From assembly GCF_009649635.1 (NCBI RefSeq), contig NZ_WJII01000001.1, positions 558,001-622,000 of the forward strand: 64,000 nt of DNA. The letters are read 5' to 3'. The notes beneath the pieces are model-generated. The model did not search any database. It was given only the letters and a program-made list of their open reading frames with translations, and was not told the DNA's origin. The first letter of the stretch is position 1. Each line of letters begins with the position of its first letter. Shown here piece after piece: positions 1 through 8,590 of the stretch. This DNA is from Microbacterium sp. SYP-A9085 (lineage in GTDB: Bacteria > Actinomycetota > Actinomycetes > Actinomycetales > Microbacteriaceae). The translations under genes were made by a program, and so were the position numbers.

Positions 1-1
1 G

Positions 2-410
2 GGCCGGGTCGGCCGCGACCTCGACGCGCTGCAGCAGCTGCGCGGGATCAAGCGGTCGAAGTGGTTCGGGGGTCTCGTCGCCTCGGCGGGCATGCACCTG
101 GCGGCGGTCGGCGCCATCCCGGTGAACGTCAACGGGTTCTGGCACGACCGCGCCGCGTCCGGCATCATGCTGTCGTTCCTCGGGATGCTGATCGTGGTGA
201 CGATCCGCCGCCGTCACCACACCGCCGGGATCCTGCGCGCCACCGCGGCCGTCGGCAGTGTGCTCGGGACGACGATCGTCGTGTTCCTGTTCGGCGTGAT
301 CTCGCTGGCCGCGCTCGAGCTGATCGGCTTCGTGCTCATCTTCGGCTGGATGAGCGTGTACTCCGCACAGCTGCACCGCACGCTGTGGCTCGCGCGCCAC
401 CGCGCCGCCG
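2..410 (+). CDS. Membrane protein, 5'-truncated, 3' end unresolved
   Basis: The reading frame is already open at the window edge, so the true start lies upstream. About 135 residues look real: a basic amphipathic stretch ending RGIKRSKWFGG, then three to four hydrophobic segments (around bases 80-145, 155-205, 230-300 and 305-355) with a short basic loop IRRRHHTAG. I do not recognise the family; the layout is faintly like DUF998 membrane proteins. No stop codon occurs in this frame before 1181, far inside the convergent RND gene, and the translation after about base 410 is Arg/Ser-rich and not protein-like. The end given marks where coding character stops, not a stop codon. A frameshift, a lost stop or a long convergent overlap are all possible. 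Confidence 0.55.
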
Positions 411-411
411 C

Positions 412-3400
412 TCAATCGCGTCGGGACCGCCGCCGCGAGCGGCCCTCGTCGGCGCGGGACTGCTGCACCGGCGCCGCCTGGGGCAGCCCGGACAGGAACG
501 GCTCCGCGTTCGGCGCGCTCTTGCCGCGCGGTCGCTCCACGGTGCGCACCTGCACCGCGGGCCGGTCCGTCACCGTGGCCCGGTCGACGATCACGACCGC
601 GCCGGCGTCGTTCGCGGTGACGGCGTCCTCGTCGACGGCGACGGCAGCGACATCCCGCTCGGCGGCCTCCCGGGGCGCCCCGGTCTCGTCGTCCCGGCCC
701 GCCGACCGCGCCGCACGGCGGGCGGCGCGACGCTCCTTGGCCCCTTCGACGAGGTTGTACAGCGTCGGCAGCACCAGCAGCGTCAGCACGGTCGAGGATA
801 CGAGGCCGCCGATCACCACGATCGCCAGCGGCTGCGAAATGAAGCCGCCGTGGCCGCTGATGCCCAGCGCCATCGGCGTGAGCGCGAAGATCGTCGCCAG
901 CGCCGTCATCAGGATCGGGCGCAGCCGCCGAGAACCGCCCGCCATGACGGCGTCGTGCGCGGACAGCCCCTTCTCGCGGTACTGGTTGACGAGGTCCACG
1001 AGCACTATCGCGTTCGTCACGACGATGCCGATCAGCATCAGCACGCCGATCAGCGAGGCGACCCCGAGCGGCACCCCGGTCGCCAGCTGGAGCAGGATGG
1101 CACCGGTCGCCGCGAACGGCACCGACACCAGCAGCAGCAGCGGCTGCCGCAGCGAACGGAACGTCGCCACCATCACGATGTAGACGATGAGGATCGCCGC
1201 GAGCATCGCGAGCCCGAGCTGCGAGAACGCGGTGCCCTGCTGGGAGAGCACGCCCCCGATCGAGGCGGTCGCCGATTCCGGCAGATCAGCGCCGGCCAAC
1301 GCGTCGCCGATCGTCGCGGAGGCCGCGGTGAGGTTGTCGGTGGACGGCGTCACCGTCACCGTCGCCGTGCGCACGCCGCGCTGGGTGGAGATCGAGGTCG
1401 GCCCGTTCGCCTGCGTCACGGCAGCGACGCTGTCCAGCCGCACCGGGCCCGCGGCGGTGGGGATCGTCAGCGCCTTGAGCGCGTCGATCGAGCCGGGGAC
1501 CTCGGATGCCGCGAGGTACACGGTCACGCCGGTGCCGTCGATCTCGACGGTGCCGATCGACTGGGGGCGCATCGTGTGCGAGACGATGCCGCCGACGGCG
1601 ACCTCGCTGAGGCCGAGCTCGGCGGCCTTCGCCCGGTCCACGGTCACGGCGATGTACGGCAGCGACGCCGCCAGGTTCGTCGTCACCTGCCCGATGCCGG
1701 CCTTGCCCTGGGCGGCGGCGACGACCGCGTCGGTCGCGGTCTGCAGCGTCGCGCCATCGGGGGCGGTCACGTCGATCTCGACGTCACTGGATCCGAAGCC
1801 GCCGCCGCTGGAGGCGACCGTCAGCGTGCCGACGTCGTCAAGGTCCGCGACGGCGGTCTGCACATCGGTGCGCACCTTCTCCTGGTCGGCGTCGGGGTCT
1901 GTCGTGATCGAGTAGGTCACGCCGTTGCCGCCGCCGGAGAAAGCGTCGCGCAGGGCCGAGCCGCTGGACCCTATCGACACCTGCACGGTCCGGATGCCGC
2001 GGACGCCGCGGAGGGCGGCCTCGACCTTCTTCGCGGCGGCGTCCTCACTGGCCAGGGACGCGGCCGGGCCGAGATCCTGCGAGACCGTGAAGGTGTTCTG
2101 GCCGGAGTCGCCGAGGAAGTTCGTCTTCATGTGCGGCGCTATCGCGATGGTGCCGCCCATCACCAGCACCGCCAGCAGCACGGTGACCCACGAGTGCTTG
2201 AGGGTCCAGTGCAGGATCGGCAGATACGACCGCTGCAGGCGGGACGGGGGCGCGGCGGGCGACTCCGGATCGACGGCGACGCCGGCGGCATCCAGGATCG
2301 CCTTCCCGGGCTTCAGGAACCAGTACGCGAGCACCGGGACAATCGTCAGCGCCACCAGCAGCGACGCGGCCATCGCTATCGTGACGGTGAGCGCGAACGG
2401 CCGGAACAGCTCGCCGGTCATGTCGCCCACGAACGCTATCGGCAGGAACACCGCGACGGTCGTGATCGTCGACGCCGACACCGCCATGGCCACTTCGCGC
2501 ACGGCGCGGGTGATCGCCGTGAGCTTGTCGGCGCCGTCGACGTAATGCCGCTTGATGTTCTCGATCACGACGATGGAGTCGTCGACCACGCGCCCTATCG
2601 CTATCGTCAGCGCGCCCAGGGTGAGGATGTTCAGCGAGTAGCCGAACGCCTGGATGCCGATGAACGTGATCAGCACGCTCGTGGGGATCGAGATGGCGGT
2701 GACCAGGGTCGAGCGCACCGAGAGCAGGAAGATGAGGATGACGATGACGGCGAACAGCAGGCCGAGCAGGCCCTCCTGCGCGAGGGCGTCGATCGACTGC
2801 TGGATGTACGGAGCCTGATCGAACACCACCGTGAAAGTGGCGCCGTCCAGCTTGGACTCCAGGCTCGGCAGCGCGTCGCGCACCGCCTTGGACACGTCCA
2901 CCGTGTTCGCGGACGGGAGCTTCGTGACGGCCAGGGTGAGCGCCGACTTCCCGTCCACCCGGGAGATGGTGGTGACCGGATCCTGCTCGAGGGTGACGTC
3001 CGCGACATCCCCGACCGTCGTGGCCGCCGCGCCGGCCTGCGCTCGGCCCGTGGGCACGAGCGGCAGGTCGTCGATCTTCGTCACGGCGTCGAGCTTCGAG
3101 CCGGTCTGCACGGTCAGCGTCTGACGGCCCTCGGTGATCTGTCCACCGGGGAACAGGATGCCGTTCTGCGACAGCGCGTCGGTGAGCGCCTGGGTCGTGA
3201 AGCCTGCGCGCGCCAGGGCCGCGGCGTCCGGGGTTATGGTGACCCGCTGGCCGCGGCCGCCGACGATCTGGGCGGCGTTCACCCCCGGCAGGTCCTGCAG
3301 ATCCGGCACTATCGTCGACTGCAGCCGTGCCTGCGTCTGCTCTTGATCCGCGTAGCCGGTGACAGCGAGCTGGATGACGGGGAAGTCGTCGATCGACGCC

Positions 3401-3789
3401 GAGATCACGTTCGGGTCGACGCCCGACGGCAGCGTGCTCTTGATGCGGCTGATGGCCAGGTCGATCTTCTGCTCGGCGGTGGCCAGGTTCGTGCCGTACG
3501 TGAACTGCGCCTGGACGATCGACGAGTTCGTGGTGCTGGTGGCGCTGGTCTGCTCGAGGCCCGGTACCCCCTGGATCGCCTGCTCGATCGGCGTGGACAC
3601 GTCGCCCTCGACGACCTGCGGGGAGGCCCCGGGGTAGCTGGAGATCACGACGAGCTGCGGGAACTCGATCGACGGGATGAGCTCCTGCTTGAGATTGACC
3701 AGGGCCAGCGAGCCGAAGACGGCCGCGACGATCGTGACCAGCGCGATGAGCGCACGGTTGCGCAGACTGAGGACGGCGAGCTTCGACAC
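412..3789 (-). CDS. RND-family efflux transporter (AcrB/AcrD/AcrF type)
   Basis: 1125-residue inner-membrane transporter that exports hydrophobic compounds using the proton gradient. The N-terminal membrane helix (about residues 10-32) is followed by a periplasmic-type porter domain starting near QELIPSIEFPQ, a membrane bundle, a second porter domain and a second bundle, the usual ACR_tran repeat. The proton-relay pair in VVDDSIVVIENI lies near residue 400. The last roughly 90 residues after TLYNLVEGAKERR are a charged, probably disordered tail. The start is GTG, preceded on its strand by GAAGG. No membrane-fusion partner is adjacent, as is common in actinobacteria where single-component RND/MMPL-like exporters occur. 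Substrate unknown. Confidence 0.9.
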   Translation of the reverse strand: MSKLAVLSLRNRALIALVTIVAAVFGSLALVNLKQELIPSIEFPQLVVISSYPGASPQVVEGDVSTPIEQAIQGVPGLEQTSATSTTNSSIVQAQFTYGTNLATAEQKIDLAISRIKSTLPSGVDPNVISASIDDFPVIQLAVTGYADQEQTQARLQSTIVPDLQDLPGVNAAQIVGGRGQRVTITPDAAALARAGFTTQALTDALSQNGILFPGGQITEGRQTLTVQTGSKLDAVTKIDDLPLVPTGRAQAGAAATTVGDVADVTLEQDPVTTISRVDGKSALTLAVTKLPSANTVDVSKAVRDALPSLESKLDGATFTVVFDQAPYIQQSIDALAQEGLLGLLFAVIVILIFLLSVRSTLVTAISIPTSVLITFIGIQAFGYSLNILTLGALTIAIGRVVDDSIVVIENIKRHYVDGADKLTAITRAVREVAMAVSASTITTVAVFLPIAFVGDMTGELFRPFALTVTIAMAASLLVALTIVPVLAYWFLKPGKAILDAAGVAVDPESPAAPPSRLQRSYLPILHWTLKHSWVTVLLAVLVMGGTIAIAPHMKTNFLGDSGQNTFTVSQDLGPAASLASEDAAAKKVEAALRGVRGIRTVQVSIGSSGSALRDAFSGGGNGVTYSITTDPDADQEKVRTDVQTAVADLDDVGTLTVASSGGGFGSSDVEIDVTAPDGATLQTATDAVVAAAQGKAGIGQVTTNLAASLPYIAVTVDRAKAAELGLSEVAVGGIVSHTMRPQSIGTVEIDGTGVTVYLAASEVPGSIDALKALTIPTAAGPVRLDSVAAVTQANGPTSISTQRGVRTATVTVTPSTDNLTAASATIGDALAGADLPESATASIGGVLSQQGTAFSQLGLAMLAAILIVYIVMVATFRSLRQPLLLLVSVPFAATGAILLQLATGVPLGVASLIGVLMLIGIVVTNAIVLVDLVNQYREKGLSAHDAVMAGGSRRLRPILMTALATIFALTPMALGISGHGGFISQPLAIVVIGGLVSSTVLTLLVLPTLYNLVEGAKERRAARRAARSAGRDDETGAPREAAERDVAAVAVDEDAVTANDAGAVVIVDRATVTDRPAVQVRTVERPRGKSAPNAEPFLSGLPQAAPVQQSRADEGRSRRRSRRD

Positions 3790-3881
3790 GGGGAACCTTC
3801 ACAGCTGCGGATGACGTGACACGGCGTCGGAGGCGGCACACCGCCGCGCCCGGGCTCAGTATTCCATGCGCCGTTGTGCCT

Positions 3882-4841
3882 TCAGCCCAGAAGCCGCACG
3901 AGCGCGGCCTCCCGCGAGCCCTCCGGATCGAGCACCTGGCCGCGGCGGTAGCGCGCGAACACGCGGGGGTCGATGTAACTGCGCCGTGCGACGGCAACGG
4001 TGTTGCCCAGGACGTCGGCGGCCGCCTGGGCGGCCACCTGCTCCGCGTGCCGGGCGTCGCGCTCGTCGCGCGCCGGTCCGACCGCGGCGAGCGCCTCGGC
4101 CGCCGCGATGGTGCCGCGCAGGGTGCGGAAGTCCTTCGCGGTGAACCGGGCGCCGCTCAGGTGCGCCAGGTGCGCGTTGACGTCCCGCGACCGGATCGCC
4201 GCCCGGCGGCGCCCGCGCCGGTAGGCGAGCAGGGGCGCCCGCGGCCGTCCGCGCGCGAGTTCGGCGAGCACGACCGCGAGGTCGGGATCGTCGAATTCGA
4301 GCGTCAGGCGCCTGCCGCTCTTGGCCGGGAAGACCAGGCGGATCCGATCCCCGTCGACGCTGGCGTCCCGGCACTGCAGCGTTGCCAGCCCGCGGCTTCC
4401 GTGCGCGGTGAAGTACTCCTCGGAGCCGATGCGCAGGGCGCCGTCGTCCAGCATCCGGATCGCCGCCGCGAGCACCTGCGCGCGGGGGTCCTGCGGCGCG
4501 CGCAGGGCACGCGTGACCTGGGCGCGGATGCCGGGCAGGGCCTGCGCGAGCGCCACCGCGCGGGCGAACTTGCCGCGGTCGCGGCGCTGCGACCACGCCG
4601 GGTGGTAGATGTACTGCCGCCGGCCGGCGTCGTCCTCGCCGACGGCCTGGATGTGCCCGGCGGGGTCCGCGCTGATCCACACGTCGGTCCACGCCGGCGG
4701 GATCACCAGGTCGTCGATCCGCTGACGCTCATCGGCGGTGAGCGTGCCTCCGCGCTCGTCCACGAAACGGAAGCCCCGCCCCGATCGGATGCGGCGGTAG
4801 CCGGGATCCCGGTCCGGATGTGAGCGCGTCAGTCGTGGCAT
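3882..4841 (-). CDS. DNA topoisomerase IB (eukaryotic/poxvirus type)
   Basis: 319-residue type IB topoisomerase, which relaxes supercoiled DNA through a transient 3'-phosphotyrosine. The N-terminal part carries the conserved GYRRIRSGRGF and IPPAWTDVWI blocks of bacterial TopIB. The catalytic core has KDFRTLRGT with its arginine, and the likely nucleophile tyrosine sits in RRSYIDPRV near residue 287. Length fits bacterial homologues. The ATG at 4841 (MPRLTRSHPD) is preferred over an upstream in-frame start at 4985 because the extra 48 residues are low-complexity and match nothing in the family. It stands alone between the RND gene and a divergently oriented small membrane gene. Confidence 0.92.
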   Translation of the reverse strand: MPRLTRSHPDRDPGYRRIRSGRGFRFVDERGGTLTADERQRIDDLVIPPAWTDVWISADPAGHIQAVGEDDAGRRQYIYHPAWSQRRDRGKFARAVALAQALPGIRAQVTRALRAPQDPRAQVLAAAIRMLDDGALRIGSEEYFTAHGSRGLATLQCRDASVDGDRIRLVFPAKSGRRLTLEFDDPDLAVVLAELARGRPRAPLLAYRRGRRRAAIRSRDVNAHLAHLSGARFTAKDFRTLRGTIAAAEALAAVGPARDERDARHAEQVAAQAAADVLGNTVAVARRSYIDPRVFARYRRGQVLDPEGSREAALVRLLG

Positions 4842-4938
4842 CCCGGTCCCGCAGACATCACCGCTCCCCTCGCGCGGGCGCCACAACCGGCCCGCCGGGC
4901 ACGACGATACGGCCGGGATCCGGCCAGGACGGAGGGGC

Positions 4939-4966
4939 TTGACTTCCCCCCGGAGTGCGCTATCAC
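4939..4966 (+). promoter_or_regulatory. Possible promoter for the small membrane gene
   Basis: TTGACT (4939-4944) and TATCAC (4961-4966) are spaced 16 bp and would give a leader of about 95 nt before the gene at 5069. The -10 is a weak match. Confidence 0.3.
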
Positions 4967-5068
4967 CCCTCCGAGAGTGCGTCAACCCCTTGCCCGCCGT
5001 GGCCCCGCCTTGCCACTGTGGGGCATGCTGACGCGGCCGACCGCAGCGGCAGAAGGAGGAGATCGTCC

Positions 5069-5233
5069 ATGAACATCGCCCTGGTCATCATCATCATCAT
5101 CGCCATCATCCTGGCGATCACCGGAGGCCTCGTGCAGGCGCTGAACTGGTTGCTGTGGGTTGCGATCATCGTCGGGGTGATCGCCCTTATCGCGTTCCTG
5201 TTCCGTGTCCTCAGCGGACGCAACCGCGTCTGA
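5069..5233 (+). CDS. Small two-helix membrane protein (54 aa)
   Basis: 54-residue protein made almost entirely of two hydrophobic segments: an isoleucine-rich helix (residues 3-20) and a second helix (about 26-47), ending in the basic tail LSGRNRV. A strong ribosome-binding site AGAAGGAGGA (5051-5060) precedes ATG 5069, which makes the gene credible despite its size. I do not recognise a family. Small membrane proteins of this shape are often stress-induced in actinobacteria, but nothing here proves that. It is followed by a strong GC hairpin, so it is probably monocistronic. Confidence 0.7.
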   Translation: MNIALVIIIIIAIILAITGGLVQALNWLLWVAIIVGVIALIAFLFRVLSGRNRV

Positions 5234-5245
5234 GCGTCCCCACCT

Positions 5246-5278
5246 CCACGCGCCGGCCCCTCGCGGGCCGGCGCGTGG
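5246..5278. terminator. Perfect 14-bp hairpin, likely terminator
   Basis: CCACGCGCCGGCCC (5246-5259) pairs perfectly with GGGCCGGCGCGTGG (5265-5278) around a 5-nt loop. There is no following T run, as is usual for actinobacterial hairpin terminators. It lies 12 bp after the small membrane gene. Confidence 0.6.
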
Positions 5279-5328
5279 CGTGTGTGGGGCCGGGTCGAAC
5301 CGATTCGCCGGGGAGCCGCGCCCGGGCA

Positions 5329-5334
5329 TAGCCT
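5329..5334 (+). promoter_or_regulatory. -10 box TAGCCT, leaderless MFS gene
   Basis: TAGCCT ends 6 nt before the GTG start at 5341, the spacing expected for transcription starting at the start codon. Confidence 0.65.
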
Positions 5335-5340
5335 GAGGAC

Positions 5341-6585
5341 GTGTCCTCCCTTCCGGCGCCCGTGTCCACGCGGCACGACGGCGCCGTGCGCGCAGGGCTG
5401 ATCCTCGCCGGCGTGCTGCTGGTGGCGATGAACCTGCGGGCGAGTATCACGGCGGTGGGTCCGGTGCTCGGCGACATCCGCGCCGACCTCGGCATCGGCG
5501 GCGCGGCGGCGTCGTTCCTCGTGGGCGTGCCGGTGATAGCGTTCGCCGCCGTCTCCCCGATGGCGCCGACGATAGCCCGCCGCGTCGGGCTGGAATGGGC
5601 GCTCGGCGGCTCGCTGCTGGTGCTCGCCGCCGCGACCGCCCTGCGCTCGGTGCCGATCCCCGGTGCCATCTGGGTGGGCACCGCGGTGCTCGGCGGCGCG
5701 ATAGCGATGCTGAACGTCCTCATCCCCGCCCTCGTCAAACGCGAGTATCCCGACCGGGTGGGCCCGATGACCGGGATCTACTCGGCGGCGCAGGGCACGG
5801 TGGCCGCCCTCGCGGCGGGACTCGCGGTCCCGATCGCGGGACTGTCCGATGCGGGGTGGCGCCTGTCGCTGGGCGTCTGGGCCGGGCTCGCGCTGATCGG
5901 GTTCGCGGTGTTCCTGCCGCAGATCCGGCGCCGGCACGACAGCGCGGCACGGCGCGCCGCGGCCGCCGCGGACAGCGGCGCCCCGCTGACCCCTGCCCGT
6001 GTGGGGTCGATGTGGACGTCGCCGCTGGCGTGGTCGGTCACGCTGTTCCTCGGCCTGCAGTCGACGATCTACTACACCGTGATCACGTGGTGGCCCACGA
6101 TCGAGCACGACGCCGGCGTCGACCTGGCGACCGCGGGCGCGCACCAGTTCGTGTTCCAGGCCGCGGGGATCGCGGGGAGCCTCACCGGCGCGTGGCTGCT
6201 GCACCGGCTGCGCAGTCAGAGCGTGCTGGGCGCGTCCCTGGCCGTGATCGCCGTGGTGGGCCTCATGGGTCAGATGGTCGTGCCCGAGCTGGCCCTCGTC
6301 TGGGTGGTGCTGCTGGGGTCCTCCGGCGGCGCATCGATCACCATGGCGCTGTCGCTGTTCGGCCTGCGCACGCACAACCATCATCAGGCGGCAGCGCTGT
6401 CCGGCATGGCGCAGTCGGTCGGCTACCTTGTCGCGGCGCTGGGGCCGATCCTGGTGGGCGCCCTGCACGACGCCACCGGCTCGTGGACGGTCGCGCTGTC
6501 GTTCGTCGCGGTGTGCCTGGTCGGCATGTTCTTCTGCGGCATCCTCGCCGGCCGGCCCCGCTACGTCGGCGATCCGCGGTCCTGA
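5341..6585 (+). CDS. MFS transporter, CynX/NimT family
   Basis: 414-residue major facilitator with about 12 hydrophobic segments. The N-terminal signature MNLRASITAVGPVLGDIRAD near residue 30 is typical of the CynX/NimT (cyanate/nitroimidazole) branch, whose members often carry small anions or drugs. Substrate cannot be read from sequence. The GTG start has no ribosome-binding site and sits 6 nt after a TAGCCT -10 box, so it is probably translated from a leaderless mRNA. Three ATA codons (5536, 5572, 5701) all precede G, an unusual codon context seen across this window. Confidence 0.88.
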   Translation: MSSLPAPVSTRHDGAVRAGLILAGVLLVAMNLRASITAVGPVLGDIRADLGIGGAAASFLVGVPVIAFAAVSPMAPTIARRVGLEWALGGSLLVLAAATALRSVPIPGAIWVGTAVLGGAIAMLNVLIPALVKREYPDRVGPMTGIYSAAQGTVAALAAGLAVPIAGLSDAGWRLSLGVWAGLALIGFAVFLPQIRRRHDSAARRAAAAADSGAPLTPARVGSMWTSPLAWSVTLFLGLQSTIYYTVITWWPTIEHDAGVDLATAGAHQFVFQAAGIAGSLTGAWLLHRLRSQSVLGASLAVIAVVGLMGQMVVPELALVWVVLLGSSGGASITMALSLFGLRTHNHHQAAALSGMAQSVGYLVAALGPILVGALHDATGSWTVALSFVAVCLVGMFFCGILAGRPRYVGDPRS

Positions 6586-6596
6586 CCCGCGCCGGC

Positions 6597-6830
6597 TCAG
6601 TCGGCGGTGCGGCGCGCGCGCCGCGGCGGGGGCTCCGGGACCCGGACAGCGTGGGTCACGGCGTCCAGCGGCACCGCGACCGGTCCGCGGCGCGTGTCCA
6701 CGACGCAGGCGACGTCGGTGACCTCGCGCAGATAGCCCAGGGCGTCAGCCCACCCGCCCTCGAGGCGGCGGCGGACCGTGACGCGCGTGCCGGGGGCGCA
6801 GGAGCGCAGGAAGGCGACCGGGTCCGGCAT
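6597..6830 (-). CDS. Rv0428c-type SH3-like domain protein (77 aa)
   Basis: 77 residues containing GTRVTVRRRLEG, DALGYLREV and VDTRRGPVAVPLDAV. This is the pattern of the SH3-like N-terminal domain that precedes the GNAT domain in Mycobacterium Rv0428c-like proteins; here it stands alone without the acetyltransferase. The ATG lies 6 nt after TAGGCT on the minus strand, so it is likely leaderless. The role of the isolated domain is unknown. It is convergent with the MFS gene (11 bp gap). Confidence 0.75.
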   Translation of the reverse strand: MPDPVAFLRSCAPGTRVTVRRRLEGGWADALGYLREVTDVACVVDTRRGPVAVPLDAVTHAVRVPEPPPRRARRTAD

Positions 6831-6836
6831 ATCGTC

Positions 6837-6842
6837 AGCCTA
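6837..6842 (-). promoter_or_regulatory. -10 box TAGGCT, leaderless SH3-like gene
   Basis: On the minus strand TAGGCT is followed by 6 nt and then the ATG at 6830. Confidence 0.65.
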
Positions 6843-6865
6843 GGCCCCGCGGCCGGGGCGGGATG

Positions 6866-7609
6866 TCACAGGTGGGCGTCGGCGTAGACGCGCAGCGCGT
6901 CCCGGACGAACGCCGCCCCGGCCTCGCCGCCGTAGTTCGCGGCGAACCGCGGATCGGCGACGTACATGTCACCGAGCCCGATCACGTACGGCTTCACCGC
7001 GCCGGGGGTCCCCGGGATCCCGGCGAGCCACTGCACGTGCTGCGCGGCAAGGGCCTGCGCCTCTGCGCTGTCGGTCGGGATGCCGCGGGTCGCGGCATCC
7101 CGCCACTGGTGCGCGAGCTGTGCCGTCTGCTCCTGCCACGCGGCGCGCTCGTCCTCGCTCATCCCCCGCCACCACGCGTCGCCGCGCGCATACGCGTCGG
7201 CGCCCCAGCGCTCGGTGACCTCGTCCTTGTACTGCGCGTGGTCGAACCCGTCGAACATCTTCTCGGCCATGGGCCTTCCCCCCTTCTTCAGTGCGTCGAT
7301 CGTGGAGGAGACCGCGGCGATCTGCCGGCCGAGGCGCTCCTGCTCCTGCCGCAGCAGGGCCAGGTGCGTCGCCAGGGCGCCGGTCTCGCTGGCCTGATGG
7401 GCCAGGACGTCCGCTATCTGCGGCAGCCCGAGCCCCAGCCGCCGCAGCAGCAGGATGCGCTGCAGCTGCACCAGCGCTGTCTCGTCGTAGTGCCGGTAGC
7501 CGTTGGACGCTATTCGCGTGGGCGCCAGGAGCCCGACCTCGTCGTAATGACGCAGCGTGCGACTCGTGGTGCCGGCGAGCTTCGCGACCTCCTGGATCGA
7601 CCAGTCCAT
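6866..7609 (-). CDS. MerR family regulator, TipA/SkgA-like
   Basis: 247-residue activator. Residues 1-70 form the MerR winged helix (IQEVAKLAGTTSRTLRHYDE), followed by a helical dimerisation arm (about 75-110) and a C-terminal TipAS-like ligand domain with EVTERWGADAYARGD and a WWRGMSEDE segment. TipAS domains bind thiopeptides or other amphipathic drugs; the ligand here is not known. ATG 7609 is preferred to one 57 nt upstream because GAGGAGGC sits 7 nt before it and the domain begins at once. The gene is divergent from the DUF4097-padR operon, and its own promoter has a MerR-type 19-bp spacer containing a palindrome, implying autoregulation. Confidence 0.9.
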   Translation of the reverse strand: MDWSIQEVAKLAGTTSRTLRHYDEVGLLAPTRIASNGYRHYDETALVQLQRILLLRRLGLGLPQIADVLAHQASETGALATHLALLRQEQERLGRQIAAVSSTIDALKKGGRPMAEKMFDGFDHAQYKDEVTERWGADAYARGDAWWRGMSEDERAAWQEQTAQLAHQWRDAATRGIPTDSAEAQALAAQHVQWLAGIPGTPGAVKPYVIGLGDMYVADPRFAANYGGEAGAAFVRDALRVYADAHL

Positions 7610-7628
7610 CGGTGCCTCCTCGTCGGAC

Positions 7629-7660
7629 ACGCTAACGGTTGACGTTGCGTCAATGTCAAC
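7629..7660 (-). promoter_or_regulatory. MerR-type promoter and operator
   Basis: Reading the minus strand: -35 TTGACA (7659-7654), a 19-bp spacer, then -10 TAGCGT (7634-7629). A 19-bp spacer is the hallmark of MerR-activated promoters. Inside the spacer lies the dyad TTGACGTTGCGTCAA (plus strand 7639-7653). It drives the merR gene starting at 7609. Confidence 0.75.
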
Positions 7661-7669
7661 ACACACTCG

Positions 7670-7709
7670 CGATATATCGTGTTAGAGTGTCGCAACGCGA
7701 TATATCGCG
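7670..7709 (+). promoter_or_regulatory. Two PadR-like operator palindromes around a -10 box
   Basis: CGATATATCG (7670-7679) and CGCGATATATCGCG (7696-7709) are perfect palindromes whose centres are 28 bp apart. The AT-rich ATATAT core stands out in this GC-rich DNA and is typical of PadR sites. A TAGAGT -10 (7683-7688) lies between them, so binding would block transcription of the DUF4097-padR operon. Confidence 0.7.
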
Positions 7710-7735
7710 AAAGGGCATCGACAGAGGAGCACCCC

Positions 7736-8590
7736 ATGACCCTTGAGAAATGGCTCATCCAGCCCGGCCAGGAGCGCGTGATCGACATCGAGGACGTGCG
7801 TCGGCTGAAGATCGGCCTGGTCGGCGGCCAGATCGACGTCATCGCCCACGACGAGCCGGGCGCCCGCATCGAGGTGCACTCCGTCACCGGCAAGGACCTG
7901 CGCATCGAGGTCACCGACGACGTCGTGGAGATCGACCACCCGCAGCTGCGGTGGGACAACTTCCTCGACGTGTTCCGCAACTTCGGCGGCGGCGGTCCGA
8001 AGGCCGAGATCAGCGTCGCGGTGCCCCGGGACGTGGCGCTCACGCTCGGCGTGGTCAGCGCGAGCGCGCTGGTGTCCGGCATCCGGCACGACGCGCGGCT
8101 GAACACCGTCTCGGGGGACATCATCGTGGACGGCCTGACCGGCGACCTCACGGTGAACGCGGTCTCCGGCGACGTCCAGATCCGGGACCTCGAGGGCACC
8201 CTGTCCGCGAACAGCGTCTCCGGCGACATCGCCGCCACCGGCAGCATCCGCAAGACGGTCATCGACACCGTGTCCGGGGCGACGCTCGTCGACTCCACCG
8301 GCGAGGTCCACCAGATCTCGCTGAACTCGGTCAGCGGCAGCGGCACCATCCGGCTCGACCACCAGCTGCCCGTGAAGTACGCTGTGCGGTCGGTGAGCGG
8401 GCGCATCGTCGTGGACGGAGTGGTGCGCTCGGGCAGCGGCCTGACCACGAGCTACACGGGGTCCACCGGCGAGCTGTCCGGCAGCTTCGCCGACATCCGC
8501 ACCAACTCCGTGTCGGGGGATCTCATCGTGATGCGGCACGACGGCGCGGCACCGACCGGCGACGCGCGCACCGGTGAGGAGCAGCGCTGA
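7736..8590 (+). CDS. DUF4097 family beta-strand repeat protein
   Basis: 284-residue protein with no signal peptide or membrane helix. It is built of repeated strands carrying the motif (N/T)(S/A)VSG(D/S) at least seven times (NTVSGDI, NAVSGDV, NSVSGDI, DTVSGAT, NSVSGSG, RSVSGRI, NSVSGDL), the pattern of DUF4097/adhesin-like right-handed beta-helix folds. Start ATG 7736 follows GAGGAG. Its stop overlaps the padR start by one base, so both genes form an operon under two PadR-like palindromes. DUF4097 genes are often paired with padR or anti-sigma-like regulators in envelope-stress loci; function is otherwise unknown. Confidence 0.88.
   Translation: MTLEKWLIQPGQERVIDIEDVRRLKIGLVGGQIDVIAHDEPGARIEVHSVTGKDLRIEVTDDVVEIDHPQLRWDNFLDVFRNFGGGGPKAEISVAVPRDVALTLGVVSASALVSGIRHDARLNTVSGDIIVDGLTGDLTVNAVSGDVQIRDLEGTLSANSVSGDIAATGSIRKTVIDTVSGATLVDSTGEVHQISLNSVSGSGTIRLDHQLPVKYAVRSVSGRIVVDGVVRSGSGLTTSYTGSTGELSGSFADIRTNSVSGDLIVMRHDGAAPTGDARTGEEQR

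Noticed and set aside
61-3819. Open plus-strand frame of 1252 codons
   Set aside because: It lies antisense to the RND exporter and is His/Arg/Asp-rich low-complexity sequence; high GC keeps such frames open.
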